A DNA stretch of 64,000 nt, taken from contig NZ_CP044399.1 in the NCBI RefSeq assembly GCF_008931805.1, forward strand, positions 4,637,370-4,701,369. Direction: 5' to 3'. The DNA comes from Moritella marina ATCC 15381 (GTDB lineage: Bacteria; Pseudomonadota; Gammaproteobacteria; Enterobacterales; Moritellaceae). A program made the translations under genes and the position numbers. A model generated the notes under the pieces. It saw only the letters and a list, made by a program, of their open reading frames with translations. It did no database searches and was not told the DNA's origin. Of this stretch, positions 29,163 to 38,050 are shown one piece after another; the first letter of the stretch is position 1; the number at the start of each line of letters is the position of its first letter.

Positions 29163-31523
29163 ATGGATTTATCTCATTACGCCGACGTAATTAAAAAGTT
29201 AACAACCTTGTATTACGAACCTGACTTTAGCAGCTTATTCGAACAGTTGACGGAAGGTGAAAGCAAGAGTACCCGCTTTTTAATCAAGATGGAGGTTAAG
29301 CGTCTTTCCACGCCGACACGCCGCATCCTTGATTTTCGTCAGCGTACCACGAGTGGTGTGATCCCTTATGAGTACGACGGTATCTTGCACCATATGATGC
29401 CGACCGCCATTAAATTATTAGAAACCCTATTAGTACAACACCAAGGTCACTATACATTGGGTGTTTACGAAGAAGTGCTCGCTTACCAAGTCAGTGAACG
29501 CAGTAAATCCGTTGCCGAACGTGATGTCGTGACATTGGATCCGGCTGCTGCTTTTGCTGTTGAGCCTGTGCAATATGCCTCTTATTTTATCCGTAACGAA
29601 GAGCGCATGCATTACAGCTCTGGGATCAAAATGCGTATTGGTGAACGCTTTGTCGATGCTATGACGTCAGACATATCAACCAGTGGTATTAAAGTGAAGG
29701 TGGGTAAAAACAGTGATATCGCTGTCGGTAGCCTCGTCAATGTGAACTTTTCTAGCTTACGTCAAGAATATGCCAATCATTTCCTGCGCGACTTCTTTGC
29801 TTACAAGCTCATGGGCATTGATGAAGAAGAGAAATTTGATTATCTGCGTTTGATGCGCATTGATGACAGCACTGAATTAGACACCTTTATCACGACCTTG
29901 ATCACGCAGAACAAGAGCAAGTACAAAGTTAATGTGCGTTATCAAGAAGAGAATGTGGTTGTTAAGGGCTACGAGCAATTCTTCTTACCACGTATGTCTG
30001 GTTTACCCTTGTATGTATCAAATGCGGATAAGCCGGTATTAAGCCATTTGTTATTAAATGAAAATAACCGTGGTGTCTATGATTATTGGGTCAATGAAGA
30101 ATCGAAGAGTCAGCTAGAGGCCTGTTGGCAAAGCCCTTGGATGCAAACCTTGATGCAAGCTAATGCGCGTATTGAAACGACTATTTATAGCTTTTATTAT
30201 ACGCAGAATGGCCATATCTATTTTTATGCCGCTGATGCACAGAGTCTAGCTAAGTCCGGTTCTAAAGCGCTATTTTTGGCGTTTGCGTGTCAACGGCCTA
30301 ATTTTCGTGTTTTTAAACTGTCATTGAACCCGACAGTATTTGATGAAAAGAAACATTTATTGGAAGTTGAAAACCAGCATCAAGCATTAGGTACCCAGAC
30401 ACTGGCGGCATTACAAGATATTCGCTGGGTGGGATTACTGCAAGATATCACCAATGAAAATGTATTAAATGATTATAAGGCGTATGCGCAGCAAGGTAGT
30501 GATTTTAACCAATTACATCAATACCGCTTACCCGTTGCCGAGCAAAGGGCGCAATTAAGTCAGTTTAAGTATGTGCAATTACGTAAAGAAAGCCGGTTCA
30601 GTTATAAAACCGCCATTGTTGCCAATGATACCGAACTGAGCATTAAAGGCTGGAGTAATGATTTCTCTACTGAAGGTTTACAGGTTGAATTAGAAACGCC
30701 AATGGATGTACAGATAGGGCAACGTATTTATCTGGAATTACCTATGCTGCAAAAATTATCTAAAAAAGTGGCATTGGCAAACCTGCCTTACAGTGTAGTG
30801 GGGTGTAACAAGGCGAAAACGGTGTTACATCTGCAGATTGTAGGGGATAAAGCCACTCATATCGGTTGTCAGTTTTTTAATTTATTAATTAGCAGTAATA
30901 AAGATAAGCTAAAGAGTATGCCTGAACCAAGCCAATCGCCGGGTGTCACTGCGGTATTACGAAATATGTATTGCCATCATTTGGCGACCATGCCCTTGTA
31001 TATCCATAAGGTTAATACCAGCTACCAAATTGATCGGATCGGTATTAGTCAGTGCGAGAATAGCTTATTACCGTTATTTGAATGCTTTGGCCAAGCAGAA
31101 ACACCTTATAACCTTTATCCTTTGCTGGGTGACAATAGCATTAGGCATACGCTTGATGAGGCATTAGAGGGCTTAGAATCCACTTATCGGCCTTGGCAGC
31201 AAGTGCTTTATATTACCATCGCGTCGAGTGATTCAGCGGTAGAGACTCGGTTTGAAAAAGATTTTGATGATGAACATGAACGCCGCCAATTTGTGAGCCA
31301 TAGTTTGCAGAAAGGGGCATTTTTTGCTATTCAAGTGATGCTCTCGCGCACAGGCCGACCGGATATGGAATTCATTGAAAAAGAACTCAATTATGTTAGC
31401 CATTATGCCATACACAGAGCGCAAAAATTGGAAGATGAACTGTGGCGTGTTCGCGGTGTAGTGGATTTGATTGATGTATCTGAAGAACTCTTGTATCGAT
31501 TGGGCTTACGACGCACGAGTTAA
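29163..31523 (+). CDS. Large PilZ-domain protein (predicted c-di-GMP binder)
   Basis: 786-residue protein without signal peptide or membrane segment. Two regions resemble PilZ domains. One has SDISTSGIKVKVG around residues 172-184, with basic residues before it. The other has RKESRFSYK followed by NDFSTEGLQVELE around residues 476-510, matching the RxxxR and D/NxSxxG pattern of c-di-GMP binding. The remainder is not recognised. Placement directly after an NMT1-GGDEF gene suggests a shared second-messenger circuit, but a 170-base gap and lack of other evidence leave this as inference. No gene symbol is assigned. Confidence 0.75.
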   Translation: MDLSHYADVIKKLTTLYYEPDFSSLFEQLTEGESKSTRFLIKMEVKRLSTPTRRILDFRQRTTSGVIPYEYDGILHHMMPTAIKLLETLLVQHQGHYTLGVYEEVLAYQVSERSKSVAERDVVTLDPAAAFAVEPVQYASYFIRNEERMHYSSGIKMRIGERFVDAMTSDISTSGIKVKVGKNSDIAVGSLVNVNFSSLRQEYANHFLRDFFAYKLMGIDEEEKFDYLRLMRIDDSTELDTFITTLITQNKSKYKVNVRYQEENVVVKGYEQFFLPRMSGLPLYVSNADKPVLSHLLLNENNRGVYDYWVNEESKSQLEACWQSPWMQTLMQANARIETTIYSFYYTQNGHIYFYAADAQSLAKSGSKALFLAFACQRPNFRVFKLSLNPTVFDEKKHLLEVENQHQALGTQTLAALQDIRWVGLLQDITNENVLNDYKAYAQQGSDFNQLHQYRLPVAEQRAQLSQFKYVQLRKESRFSYKTAIVANDTELSIKGWSNDFSTEGLQVELETPMDVQIGQRIYLELPMLQKLSKKVALANLPYSVVGCNKAKTVLHLQIVGDKATHIGCQFFNLLISSNKDKLKSMPEPSQSPGVTAVLRNMYCHHLATMPLYIHKVNTSYQIDRIGISQCENSLLPLFECFGQAETPYNLYPLLGDNSIRHTLDEALEGLESTYRPWQQVLYITIASSDSAVETRFEKDFDDEHERRQFVSHSLQKGAFFAIQVMLSRTGRPDMEFIEKELNYVSHYAIHRAQKLEDELWRVRGVVDLIDVSEELLYRLGLRRTS

Positions 31524-31574
31524 ACTAGTTTAACCTTTTAAGCTTTGCTTATAAGTCCTCGTTTACCTGAGTTC

Positions 31575-31689
31575 GGATTAAGGATATTAGACAGTTTTCA
31601 CGCAAAAACGCAGCAAGTACTTCCATGTATGCTTGGCTTTTTCATCCCTGAAAAAGACATTTGGCTTAGAAAAGTCTAAATCCTTATTC
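31575..31689. repeat. Imperfect inverted-repeat element between the PilZ gene and serB
   Basis: GGATTAAGGATATTAGAC on the left is matched by the reverse complement of GTCTAAATCCTTATTC on the right. The centre contains the hairpin CTTTTTCA-TCCC-TGAAAAAG. No coding frame. It could act as a terminator region for the two convergent genes or be a small mobile repeat. Confidence 0.5.
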
Positions 31690-31734
31690 AGTCTTGCTTA
31701 TCTGGAGTTAGGGTTAGCTAGGGTATAAAACTGC

Positions 31735-33006
31735 CTACCAGCTGCTTTCTACACAGTTTGCTGCTTGTAACAAGCCGACCAAACCTTCCAGATCGTGATG
31801 ATTCAACGCCACTTGCGCCTGTTGCTGAACAATCGGTTTAGCATGTATTGCGACGCCTAATGCAGCCGCTTTTAGCATGAGCAAATCATTGGCGCCATCA
31901 CCAATCGCTACCGTTTGTTGTGGGGCTATTTGATAGTGTAATGCTAGCGCTTGCAAGGTATCGGCTTTAATTTGTGCATCGACAATACCACCAATGACGT
32001 TACCCGTTAAAGTACCAGCGATTATTTCCAGTTCATTGGCATAGACATGATCAAAGCCTAAGTCATCTTGTAGACGTTTAGCAAAGTAAGTAAACCCACC
32101 AGAGGCGATCGCGACTTTCCAGTTAGCTTGATGCAAGGTCGCAATCAATAACTCTAACCCAGGCATCAGCGGCATCACATCAGCGACTTGTTTTAGCACT
32201 GTTTCTGGGCAGTTAGTTAATGTCGCCACGCGAGAGCGTAAACTCTCAGAGAAATCTAATTCCCCGTTCATCGCTTGTGCTGTTACCGCGGCAACTTGTT
32301 CGCCAACACCGGCTAGTTTGGCTATTTCATCGATACATTCAATCTGGATCGTGGTTGAATCCATATCCATTAATACCACTCCCGGCTCACTTAAGCTTGG
32401 CAGTGTTTGACTGAGTGCATAATCAATCTGGTAATCATTGCTCCAGCTCGCGAGGGCATCTTTAAACTGCTGCTTGAGTGTGTCAGTTAATGCCGTTAAA
32501 CCGAGTACCACAATATCGCCTTGGGTAGCGCTATTATTTGCTACAGGATTGCTGTTGTTTGTTACAGCGTGGCTCTCGACGCTTGTTAGCTGTAAGGGAT
32601 AATGCGCTGGTGGGTAAACCACAATATTACCGCTAATCTGCGCAGATACTTGCAATGAACTTAATGTAGACAGTAAATTGAGTAAAGCATCACTGGTTAT
32701 AGTCGTGCCTATTAAGGTGAGATAATGGCTACTATCAGTGTTCATTACTGGCTGTGCTTGCGCCGCAATATGAAATTGGCCTTGGCAGTAGGTGACTTGG
32801 TTTATTACCGTACTATTTTCTGTACTATTTTCCGTACGATTTCCCGTACGATTTCCCGTACGATTTCCCGTACGATTTTCCGAACTATGTTCAGGGCTGT
32901 TTTTAGTATTATGTTCAGAACTGTGTGTAGAGCAATGTGAAGTTAACAATTGTGGCCATGCTATTGGCGGGGTATTACGAAATAAAGTCTCAGCGAGTTG
33001 AGTCAT
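31735..33006 (-). CDS. serB: Phosphoserine phosphatase with expanded N-terminal repeats
   Basis: 423-residue HAD-superfamily enzyme for the last step of serine synthesis. The HAD core begins with the nucleophile motif DMDST (214-218) and continues with SGGFTYFAKRL and GDGANDL, all intact. The N-terminal third is an ACT-like region as in E. coli SerB, but the protein is about 100 residues longer than the E. coli one. The extra length lies in an Asn/Thr/Glu/Ser-rich stretch (residues about 30-66, units such as NRTG and NSTE) encoded by a 12-bp tandem repeat, and in a second Asn-rich stretch near 150. Divergent from the ytjB-like gene, the same pairing as in E. coli. Confidence 0.93.
   Translation of the reverse strand: MTQLAETLFRNTPPIAWPQLLTSHCSTHSSEHNTKNSPEHSSENRTGNRTGNRTGNRTENSTENSTVINQVTYCQGQFHIAAQAQPVMNTDSSHYLTLIGTTITSDALLNLLSTLSSLQVSAQISGNIVVYPPAHYPLQLTSVESHAVTNNSNPVANNSATQGDIVVLGLTALTDTLKQQFKDALASWSNDYQIDYALSQTLPSLSEPGVVLMDMDSTTIQIECIDEIAKLAGVGEQVAAVTAQAMNGELDFSESLRSRVATLTNCPETVLKQVADVMPLMPGLELLIATLHQANWKVAIASGGFTYFAKRLQDDLGFDHVYANELEIIAGTLTGNVIGGIVDAQIKADTLQALALHYQIAPQQTVAIGDGANDLLMLKAAALGVAIHAKPIVQQQAQVALNHHDLEGLVGLLQAANCVESSW
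32808..32927. repeat. 12-bp tandem repeat inside serB
   Basis: About ten units in a 12-base period; four consecutive units read CCGTACGATTT(C/T) and the flanking ones are degenerate. A multiple of three, so copy changes keep the serB frame. Confidence 0.9.
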
Positions 33007-33108
33007 TTTGCTACTAATCCTTGTAAACGATAGGTTACTACTAGCAAAGATAACGCATTAGCCTTAAAATTGCGATTCGTAATTACGCTATGCAGAAAGG
33101 ATCTTGCT

Positions 33109-33888
33109 GTGGTTAAAATGAAGAATAATGACAAGCATGTAGAGACCGAGCTTGTGCAACATGAACCGCATGTAGCGACTCAACAGGCGACTAAAGACAG
33201 CTTGCACGGTGAGGACGGCCAGGAAACCAAGACTAAGCGCCGGAATAGATTTCTGAAAGGACAAACCTCATTATTGATCGCATTAAGCTTGAGTACCTTT
33301 TTCATTTTCATTGCCATCTCGTTATATAACAATGTCACGGCTTCGCGTTACCAGCAGGTGGATATGTTGGTACATTCATTATTGGATTATCCGACTAAAA
33401 TGGCGGCTAATTTGATTGTCGAACGTGATTCTGACGATAAGCGTACTCGGATCAAGAGTAGAAAACAGCTACAGCAGCTGGTGGATGAGGTAAGCGAAAA
33501 TCAGTATGTGACGGGGCTGCATATTTTTGCTGAAAACGGTAAGTTATTAAGTTCTTCAGATGAAGATTATGTTGGGCAGCTTATCGCCAACAAAAAGTAT
33601 ATGGCTCCAAATGGGGTCAGGGTATATTTAAAGCCGATATTAGCGGGCGATTTAGAAAGCAATGTTGAAGGCAGTGTTGGAGGCAATGTTGAAATCAGTA
33701 TTGAAAGCAAGCCTGTCGGTTTTTTACAACTGCATTTTAATTATCAAGCAATGTTGAAAACCTTTACTATTTTCCAATTTGATGCCACTAAATCTATTTT
33801 AATCTTGTTTCTGTTGTTATTGCTAGTTGGTGTCATTATCGGTGTGACGATCAATCGTGTCCATCATAAATTTCGTTCAAAAGGGTAA
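33109..33888 (+). CDS. YtjB/Smp-like membrane protein
   Basis: 259-residue protein of the Smp (YtjB) family, of unknown biochemical role, usually found divergent from serB as here. A polar N-terminus of about 50 residues is followed by one membrane helix (TSLLIALSLSTFFIFIAISL). A periplasmic part of about 150 residues follows, then a second helix (ILILFLLLLLVGVIIGVTI) and a short basic tail. I chose the GTG at 33109, eight bases after AAAGGA; an ATG nine bases on is an alternative. A stretch of degenerate repeats (NVEGSVGGNVEISIES) lies in the periplasmic part. Confidence 0.75.
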   Translation: MVKMKNNDKHVETELVQHEPHVATQQATKDSLHGEDGQETKTKRRNRFLKGQTSLLIALSLSTFFIFIAISLYNNVTASRYQQVDMLVHSLLDYPTKMAANLIVERDSDDKRTRIKSRKQLQQLVDEVSENQYVTGLHIFAENGKLLSSSDEDYVGQLIANKKYMAPNGVRVYLKPILAGDLESNVEGSVGGNVEISIESKPVGFLQLHFNYQAMLKTFTIFQFDATKSILILFLLLLLVGVIIGVTINRVHHKFRSKG

Positions 33889-33892
33889 TCTG

Positions 33893-35329
33893 ATGTCTAA
33901 ACATATACATATTCTCGGTATTTGCGGCACTTTCATGGGTGGTATTGCAGTACTGGCTAAACAGCTGGGTTATAAAGTCACTGGCTCTGATGCTAATGTC
34001 TACCCGCCAATGAGCACTCAGCTAGAACAGCAAGGTATCGAACTGATTGAAGGTTATGATCCAAGTCAGCTTGATCCAGCGCCAGATATGGTCATTGTCG
34101 GTAATGCCATGTCACGCGGTAATCCGTGTGTCGAGTACATGCTTAATCGCAAACTCCCTTATACCTCTGGCCCGCAGTGGTTATCGACACATTTATTACA
34201 ACACCGCTATGTGATTGCCGCGTCGGGTACCCATGGTAAGACGACGACAGCTGCTATGGTGGCGTGGATATTAGAATACGCTGGACTCGAGCCTGGATTT
34301 CTAATCGGCGGTGTGCCACAGAATTTTACTGAATCAGCACGCTTAGGTGGCGGTTATTTCTTTGTTATTGAAGCCGATGAATACGATACCGCGTTTTTCG
34401 ATAAGCGCTCTAAGTTTGTGCATTATCAGCCAAATACCCTGATCATGAATAACCTAGAATACGATCACGCTGATATCTTCCCGGACTTAGCGGCTATTCA
34501 ACGCCAATTCCACCATGTTGTTAGAACTGTACCGGGTAATGGCCTGATCTTAATGCCAGATAACGTACCGGCATTGGATGAAGTGCAAGCCCAAGGTTGC
34601 TGGACGCCTGTGCAGCGTTTGTCTTTAGAGAGTGGAGAGATGGGTAATGATCATAATAGCCATTGGCAAGCTAAAAAACTGCGTGCAGATGCCAGTGAAT
34701 TTGAAGTTTACTGCAAAGGCGAGTTAGCTGGCACGGTGAAGTGGAGTTTGATTGGCGAGCATAATTTACAAAACGGTATGATGGCGATCGCTGCTGCGCA
34801 TTATGCGGGTGTGGAATTAAACCAAGCTATAGCAGGGTTAGGCGAGTTTAAAACCCCGAAACGCCGTATGGAAGTGAAAGGGGAAGTACAGGGTATCCGC
34901 GTTTATGATGACTTTGCCCATCATCCTACCGCGATTACCACTACATTAGCAGGCTTACGTGCGGCTGTGGGTGGTGAACGTATCATTGCAGTGCTAGAGC
35001 CGCGCTCTAACACCATGCGTATGGGTACCCACCAACAAGCGTTAGCACAATCGTTAACTGTCGCTGATGATGTGTTGTTATACCAACCTGAAGGCCTGGA
35101 TTGGAATTTACAGCCTGTTGCTGATGAGCTTTGTGTTAGTGCTGGTGATGATAACAGCCCTGAGCAAGTAAGGGATGATAGTGATAAAGCGGTTATTCAT
35201 CAGCAGATTGATAGCTTGATTGCCGAGATCAGCAAGCGAGCACATGCTGAGGATGGCCCTTGTCATGTACTGATTATGAGTAATGGTGGTTTTGCTGGTA
35301 TTCATGATAAGTTGCTAGCGCAGTTATAA
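33893..35329 (+). CDS. mpl: UDP-N-acetylmuramate:L-Ala-gamma-D-Glu-meso-DAP ligase
   Basis: 478-residue Mur-ligase family enzyme that reattaches recycled murein tripeptide to UDP-MurNAc. The N-terminus HILGICGTFMGGIAVLAKQLG is the Mpl form of the nucleotide-sugar site. The ATP loop is ASGTHGKTTTAAM, EADEYDTAFFDKRSKF is typical of Mpl, and YDDFAHHPTAI carries late catalytic residues. It is about 20 residues longer than the E. coli protein, mainly in an acidic segment near residue 420. The frame opens at 33857, but the ATG at 33893 gives the family start. It starts four bases after the previous stop. Confidence 0.96.
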   Translation: MSKHIHILGICGTFMGGIAVLAKQLGYKVTGSDANVYPPMSTQLEQQGIELIEGYDPSQLDPAPDMVIVGNAMSRGNPCVEYMLNRKLPYTSGPQWLSTHLLQHRYVIAASGTHGKTTTAAMVAWILEYAGLEPGFLIGGVPQNFTESARLGGGYFFVIEADEYDTAFFDKRSKFVHYQPNTLIMNNLEYDHADIFPDLAAIQRQFHHVVRTVPGNGLILMPDNVPALDEVQAQGCWTPVQRLSLESGEMGNDHNSHWQAKKLRADASEFEVYCKGELAGTVKWSLIGEHNLQNGMMAIAAAHYAGVELNQAIAGLGEFKTPKRRMEVKGEVQGIRVYDDFAHHPTAITTTLAGLRAAVGGERIIAVLEPRSNTMRMGTHQQALAQSLTVADDVLLYQPEGLDWNLQPVADELCVSAGDDNSPEQVRDDSDKAVIHQQIDSLIAEISKRAHAEDGPCHVLIMSNGGFAGIHDKLLAQL

Positions 35330-35419
35330 TAGCGATATAGGTATATCGCTATTTGCGATATATAGCAGTTTGCGATACACTTAATACAATAACAATTCTA
35401 TTATTGAATAGGGAAAATT

Positions 35420-35794
35420 GTGCGAGTAATAACGACCACTCGGATTAAACAAGCCATGCTGCAATATCCGCAATGGAGAGTTGGATTAGATTTATGGATA
35501 GCTACGTTTAACCAAAAAGGGTTGAGTGTCGTTTCCTACCAGGAAGTTAGAGATAAATGGAAACAAGCTTCGGGTTGGAATACAGATAGGGTTGCTGGCG
35601 CACGACTTAAGAATGAAGATGATAGTTACGGTTCCATTTACGATTTATATATCTTTGATATTCATGGCACAGACTGTCGGATATTATCGAAAATAAGTAA
35701 AGGAACGATATATATTCGTGCGGTCTTCTCTCATGCAGAATATGATAAATGGTGTAATAACAACATTCATCAGGGAAAAATGAAAAAAAGGTGA
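35420..35794 (+). CDS. higB: HigB-type mRNA interferase toxin
   Basis: 124-residue basic protein of the HigB family within the RelE superfamily, expected to cut mRNA on the ribosome. The C-terminal half has the family pattern NDRVAG-like (NTDRVAGARLKNED), then FDIHGTDCRILSKI and a final YIRAVFSHAEYDKW. The start is a GTG at 35420 after AGGGAAAATT. The antitoxin gene follows in an overlapping arrangement, toxin first, as is usual for HigBA. Identity as a toxin is inferred from family and pairing. Confidence 0.85.
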   Translation: MRVITTTRIKQAMLQYPQWRVGLDLWIATFNQKGLSVVSYQEVRDKWKQASGWNTDRVAGARLKNEDDSYGSIYDLYIFDIHGTDCRILSKISKGTIYIRAVFSHAEYDKWCNNNIHQGKMKKR

Positions 35795-35799
35795 TGTTT

Positions 35800-36249
35800 A
35801 TGAATACGAATGAATATACCAATCTTACTAATATGTTCACTGCTTTAGGATCTATTGTTAGCAATTATCCGACGAGTGTGATGACGCTAATGAAATTCAC
35901 TTCATCCGCTATTGAAAATGATGATGAGGTGTTAGAACGCGCTGAAATCATGGATAGAATGATGGACATGGCCAAAGATGAACATGATATGACACTTATT
36001 TTTGCTAATGCCATAGCCGATAGAATAGAAGAATATGAAGCGAATAATTTAGAACTACCAACAATTTCACCCGCGGAAAGACTTAAAGGTTTAATGGAGA
36101 TCAAATCTTTGAAACAAAGTGATCTTAGTCATATTGCACCGCAAAGTGTTGTTAGTGATATTCTAAATTACAAGAGAGAAGTAAATTTAAAGCAAGCAAA
36201 AGCATTCTCTGAATTTTTTAATTTACCTATCGAACATTTTATCGATTAA
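35800..36249 (+). CDS. higA: HigA-type antitoxin with HTH domain
   Basis: 149-residue partner of HigB. The N-terminal 80 residues are acidic and helical. The C-terminal part is an XRE-type helix-turn-helix (LKGLMEIKSLKQSDLSHIAPQSVVSDILNYKREVNLKQAKAFSEFF), which should bind the operon promoter and repress it. Starts at 35791 (GTG), 35794 and 35800 are all in frame; 35800 has AAAAAGG at the best spacing. If an earlier start is used it overlaps the toxin stop. The pair lies between mpl and ubiX. Confidence 0.83.
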   Translation: MNTNEYTNLTNMFTALGSIVSNYPTSVMTLMKFTSSAIENDDEVLERAEIMDRMMDMAKDEHDMTLIFANAIADRIEEYEANNLELPTISPAERLKGLMEIKSLKQSDLSHIAPQSVVSDILNYKREVNLKQAKAFSEFFNLPIEHFID

Positions 36250-36267
36250 TGTAATAAAGGCACTTTA

Positions 36268-36900
36268 ATGACAATGACTACACCAGCTGATTTTGTTTTT
36301 AGTAAACGTATTACCTTGGGTATTAGCGGCGCATCAGGCTCACAATATGCGGTGCGTTTATTGGAATTATTATTAGCAGCGAATGTACAGGTACATTTAT
36401 TGATGTCTGATGCTGCTAAAGTAGTGATGGCGACAGAAACGGATGAGAAATGGCCTGCGGATAATAAATCACTGCAACTGTTTTTAACCGATAAATACCA
36501 AGCCAAAGCCGGGCAGTTGTTAGTGCCGAGCAGTAAAGATTGGTTCTCTCCGGTAGCATCAGGCTCTGGTGCGCCAAAACAGATGGTGATCTGCCCTTGT
36601 AGTATGGGGACAGTCGCGGCTGTAGCCCAAGGCATGTCGACTAACTTGTTACAACGCGCTGCGGATGTAGTATTAAAAGAGCGCGGCCAGTTAGTGCTGA
36701 TCCCACGTGAAACGCCACTGTCGCCAATTCACCTAGAGAATATGCTGAAGTTATCGCGCTTAGGGGTAACGATCATGCCTGCATCTCCGGGTTTCTACCG
36801 TAAACCGGAAACGCTGGATGATTTAATTGATTTGATGGTAGCGCGTATTTTGGATCACTTGGATGTGGATCAGGATATTTACGCGGGGTGGGGAAGGTAA
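36268..36900 (+). CDS. ubiX: Flavin prenyltransferase UbiX
   Basis: 210-residue enzyme that prenylates reduced FMN to make the prFMN cofactor of UbiD in ubiquinone synthesis. FMN-binding [18 protein letters not shown] is at the N-terminus, [17 protein letters not shown] in the middle, and [21 protein letters not shown] near the end is a diagnostic block. The length is normal for the family. It lies 18 bases after higA. mpl and ubiX are neighbours in related genomes, as far as I recall, which makes the toxin pair look inserted. Confidence 0.95.
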   Translation: MTMTTPADFVFSKRITLGISGASGSQYAVRLLELLLAANVQVHLLMSDAAKVVMATETDEKWPADNKSLQLFLTDKYQAKAGQLLVPSSKDWFSPVASGSGAPKQMVICPCSMGTVAAVAQGMSTNLLQRAADVVLKERGQLVLIPRETPLSPIHLENMLKLSRLGVTIMPASPGFYRKPETLDDLIDLMVARILDHLDVDQDIYAGWGR

Positions 36901-36911
36901 GGACAAGATAT

Positions 36912-37146
36912 GACCCCACCCTAACCCTCCCCTTGAAGGTAAAGGGAGGGGATTAAAATAGCACCAAACTAATAATTTACCAGTCAGCTGGATTAACAAT
37001 GAAGTCTTGCTCTTTCTCCTCCCCTTGAAGGTAAAGGGAGGGGATTAAAATAGCACCAAACTAATAATTTACCAGTCAGCTGGATTGACAATGAAGTCTT
37101 GCTCTTTCTCCTCCCCTTAACTTTAGGGGGAGGCCGGGAGGGGGTC
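36912..37146. repeat. GC-rich inverted-repeat element, copy B with 92-bp duplication
   Basis: It starts GACCCCACCCTAACCCTCCCC-like and ends GGGAGGGGGTC. A 92-base block (36927-37018) is repeated at 37019-37110 with one or two differences, then the right end follows. The copy spans almost all the ubiX-regulator spacer. Confidence 0.85.
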
Positions 37147-37183
37147 ATCTCTAAGTTTCTTTTTCAAGGGGGGTCGCTCGGGG

Positions 37184-37819
37184 TCATTCCTCCGCTTTAG
37201 CCAACGCCGACGTTACATACTTCTCTAAAAACGCGATAATGCCTTCTCTGTCCATTGCTTGCGGCTGATTCACTAACTGCAGGATCATATAACCTTGGTT
37301 TGATAAACTGCGTGCAAACTCTGTGGTGGTTAAATAGGTATTGATCTCGCCTGATGCGATCGCAGGTGCGATCTTGTCACTGATAATGGCGATATTATTA
37401 TCAAGTAACGCAAGATAACGCGGCCAGGTATCCTCACGAATAGCTGAACTCCATTCTAGCCAGATATAAGTGAATTGTGGGTTGTTGATCGCGGCATCGA
37501 CAAAATCGGCTAAGTAATCATGAATGGCTTGGTGGGGGCTTTTTGGTTGCTGCTCGTTAATATCAATAAAGTTCTTGCGCACCATATGACTGAAAAAATC
37601 TTCAATTTGTACTAAGACATGATCAACCAACAGTTCTCTGCTGCTGAAGTAGTTAAATACAGTGGCGACTGAGACTTGTGCTAACTGGGCTATTTCAGCA
37701 TGACCAGCACGGCCAAGGCCACGTTTAGAGAAGACTTCGATGGCACACTGCATCAATTGTTCACGACGAGCTTCGGGAGACAGGCGGGTGCGCCGTCTGA
37801 TTACTGCTGGCATTTCCAT
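37184..37819 (-). CDS. LuxR/HapR/LitR-type quorum-sensing master regulator (TetR fold)
   Basis: 211-residue DNA-binding protein. The N-terminus RRRTRLSPEARREQLMQCAIEVF leads into GHAEIAQLAQVSVATVFNYF, which closely follows the DNA-binding domain of Vibrio LuxR/HapR, including the family-specific SVATVFNYF recognition helix. The remaining helices form a ligand and dimer domain with IWLEWSSAIREDTWP, again as in that family. It is divergent from hpt, the same neighbour as hapR and luxR in vibrios. In Vibrio it controls density-dependent genes under LuxO and Qrr sRNAs. Whether that circuit exists here is not shown by this window. A plain TetR repressor is the less likely alternative. Confidence 0.87.
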   Translation of the reverse strand: MEMPAVIRRRTRLSPEARREQLMQCAIEVFSKRGLGRAGHAEIAQLAQVSVATVFNYFSSRELLVDHVLVQIEDFFSHMVRKNFIDINEQQPKSPHQAIHDYLADFVDAAINNPQFTYIWLEWSSAIREDTWPRYLALLDNNIAIISDKIAPAIASGEINTYLTTTEFARSLSNQGYMILQLVNQPQAMDREGIIAFLEKYVTSALAKAEE

Positions 37820-38050
37820 ATGTTGTATCCAAGTAAAAGGTATGGTTGTTAAATTATTGTTAAGATTATCACTAGGGTTGCACTCATTTCAACCGCAATG
37901 CGAAACGAATGACGTTTTTAAGCTAACGCGTTATGGATTCTAATCACTATAAATTCAGTGGTTTTTAGTGAAACCATTTCGACTATGGCTATTAGGCTGT
38001 TAAACTACGCGCAATATAAATCATTATGATCACCGTTTGGAGAAACTAAC

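Noticed and set aside
32792-33001. Open frames on the plus strand across the serB repeat, with a VRFPVRFP pattern
   Set aside because: They are the opposite-strand reading of the 12-bp repeat; serB on the minus strand has intact catalytic motifs.
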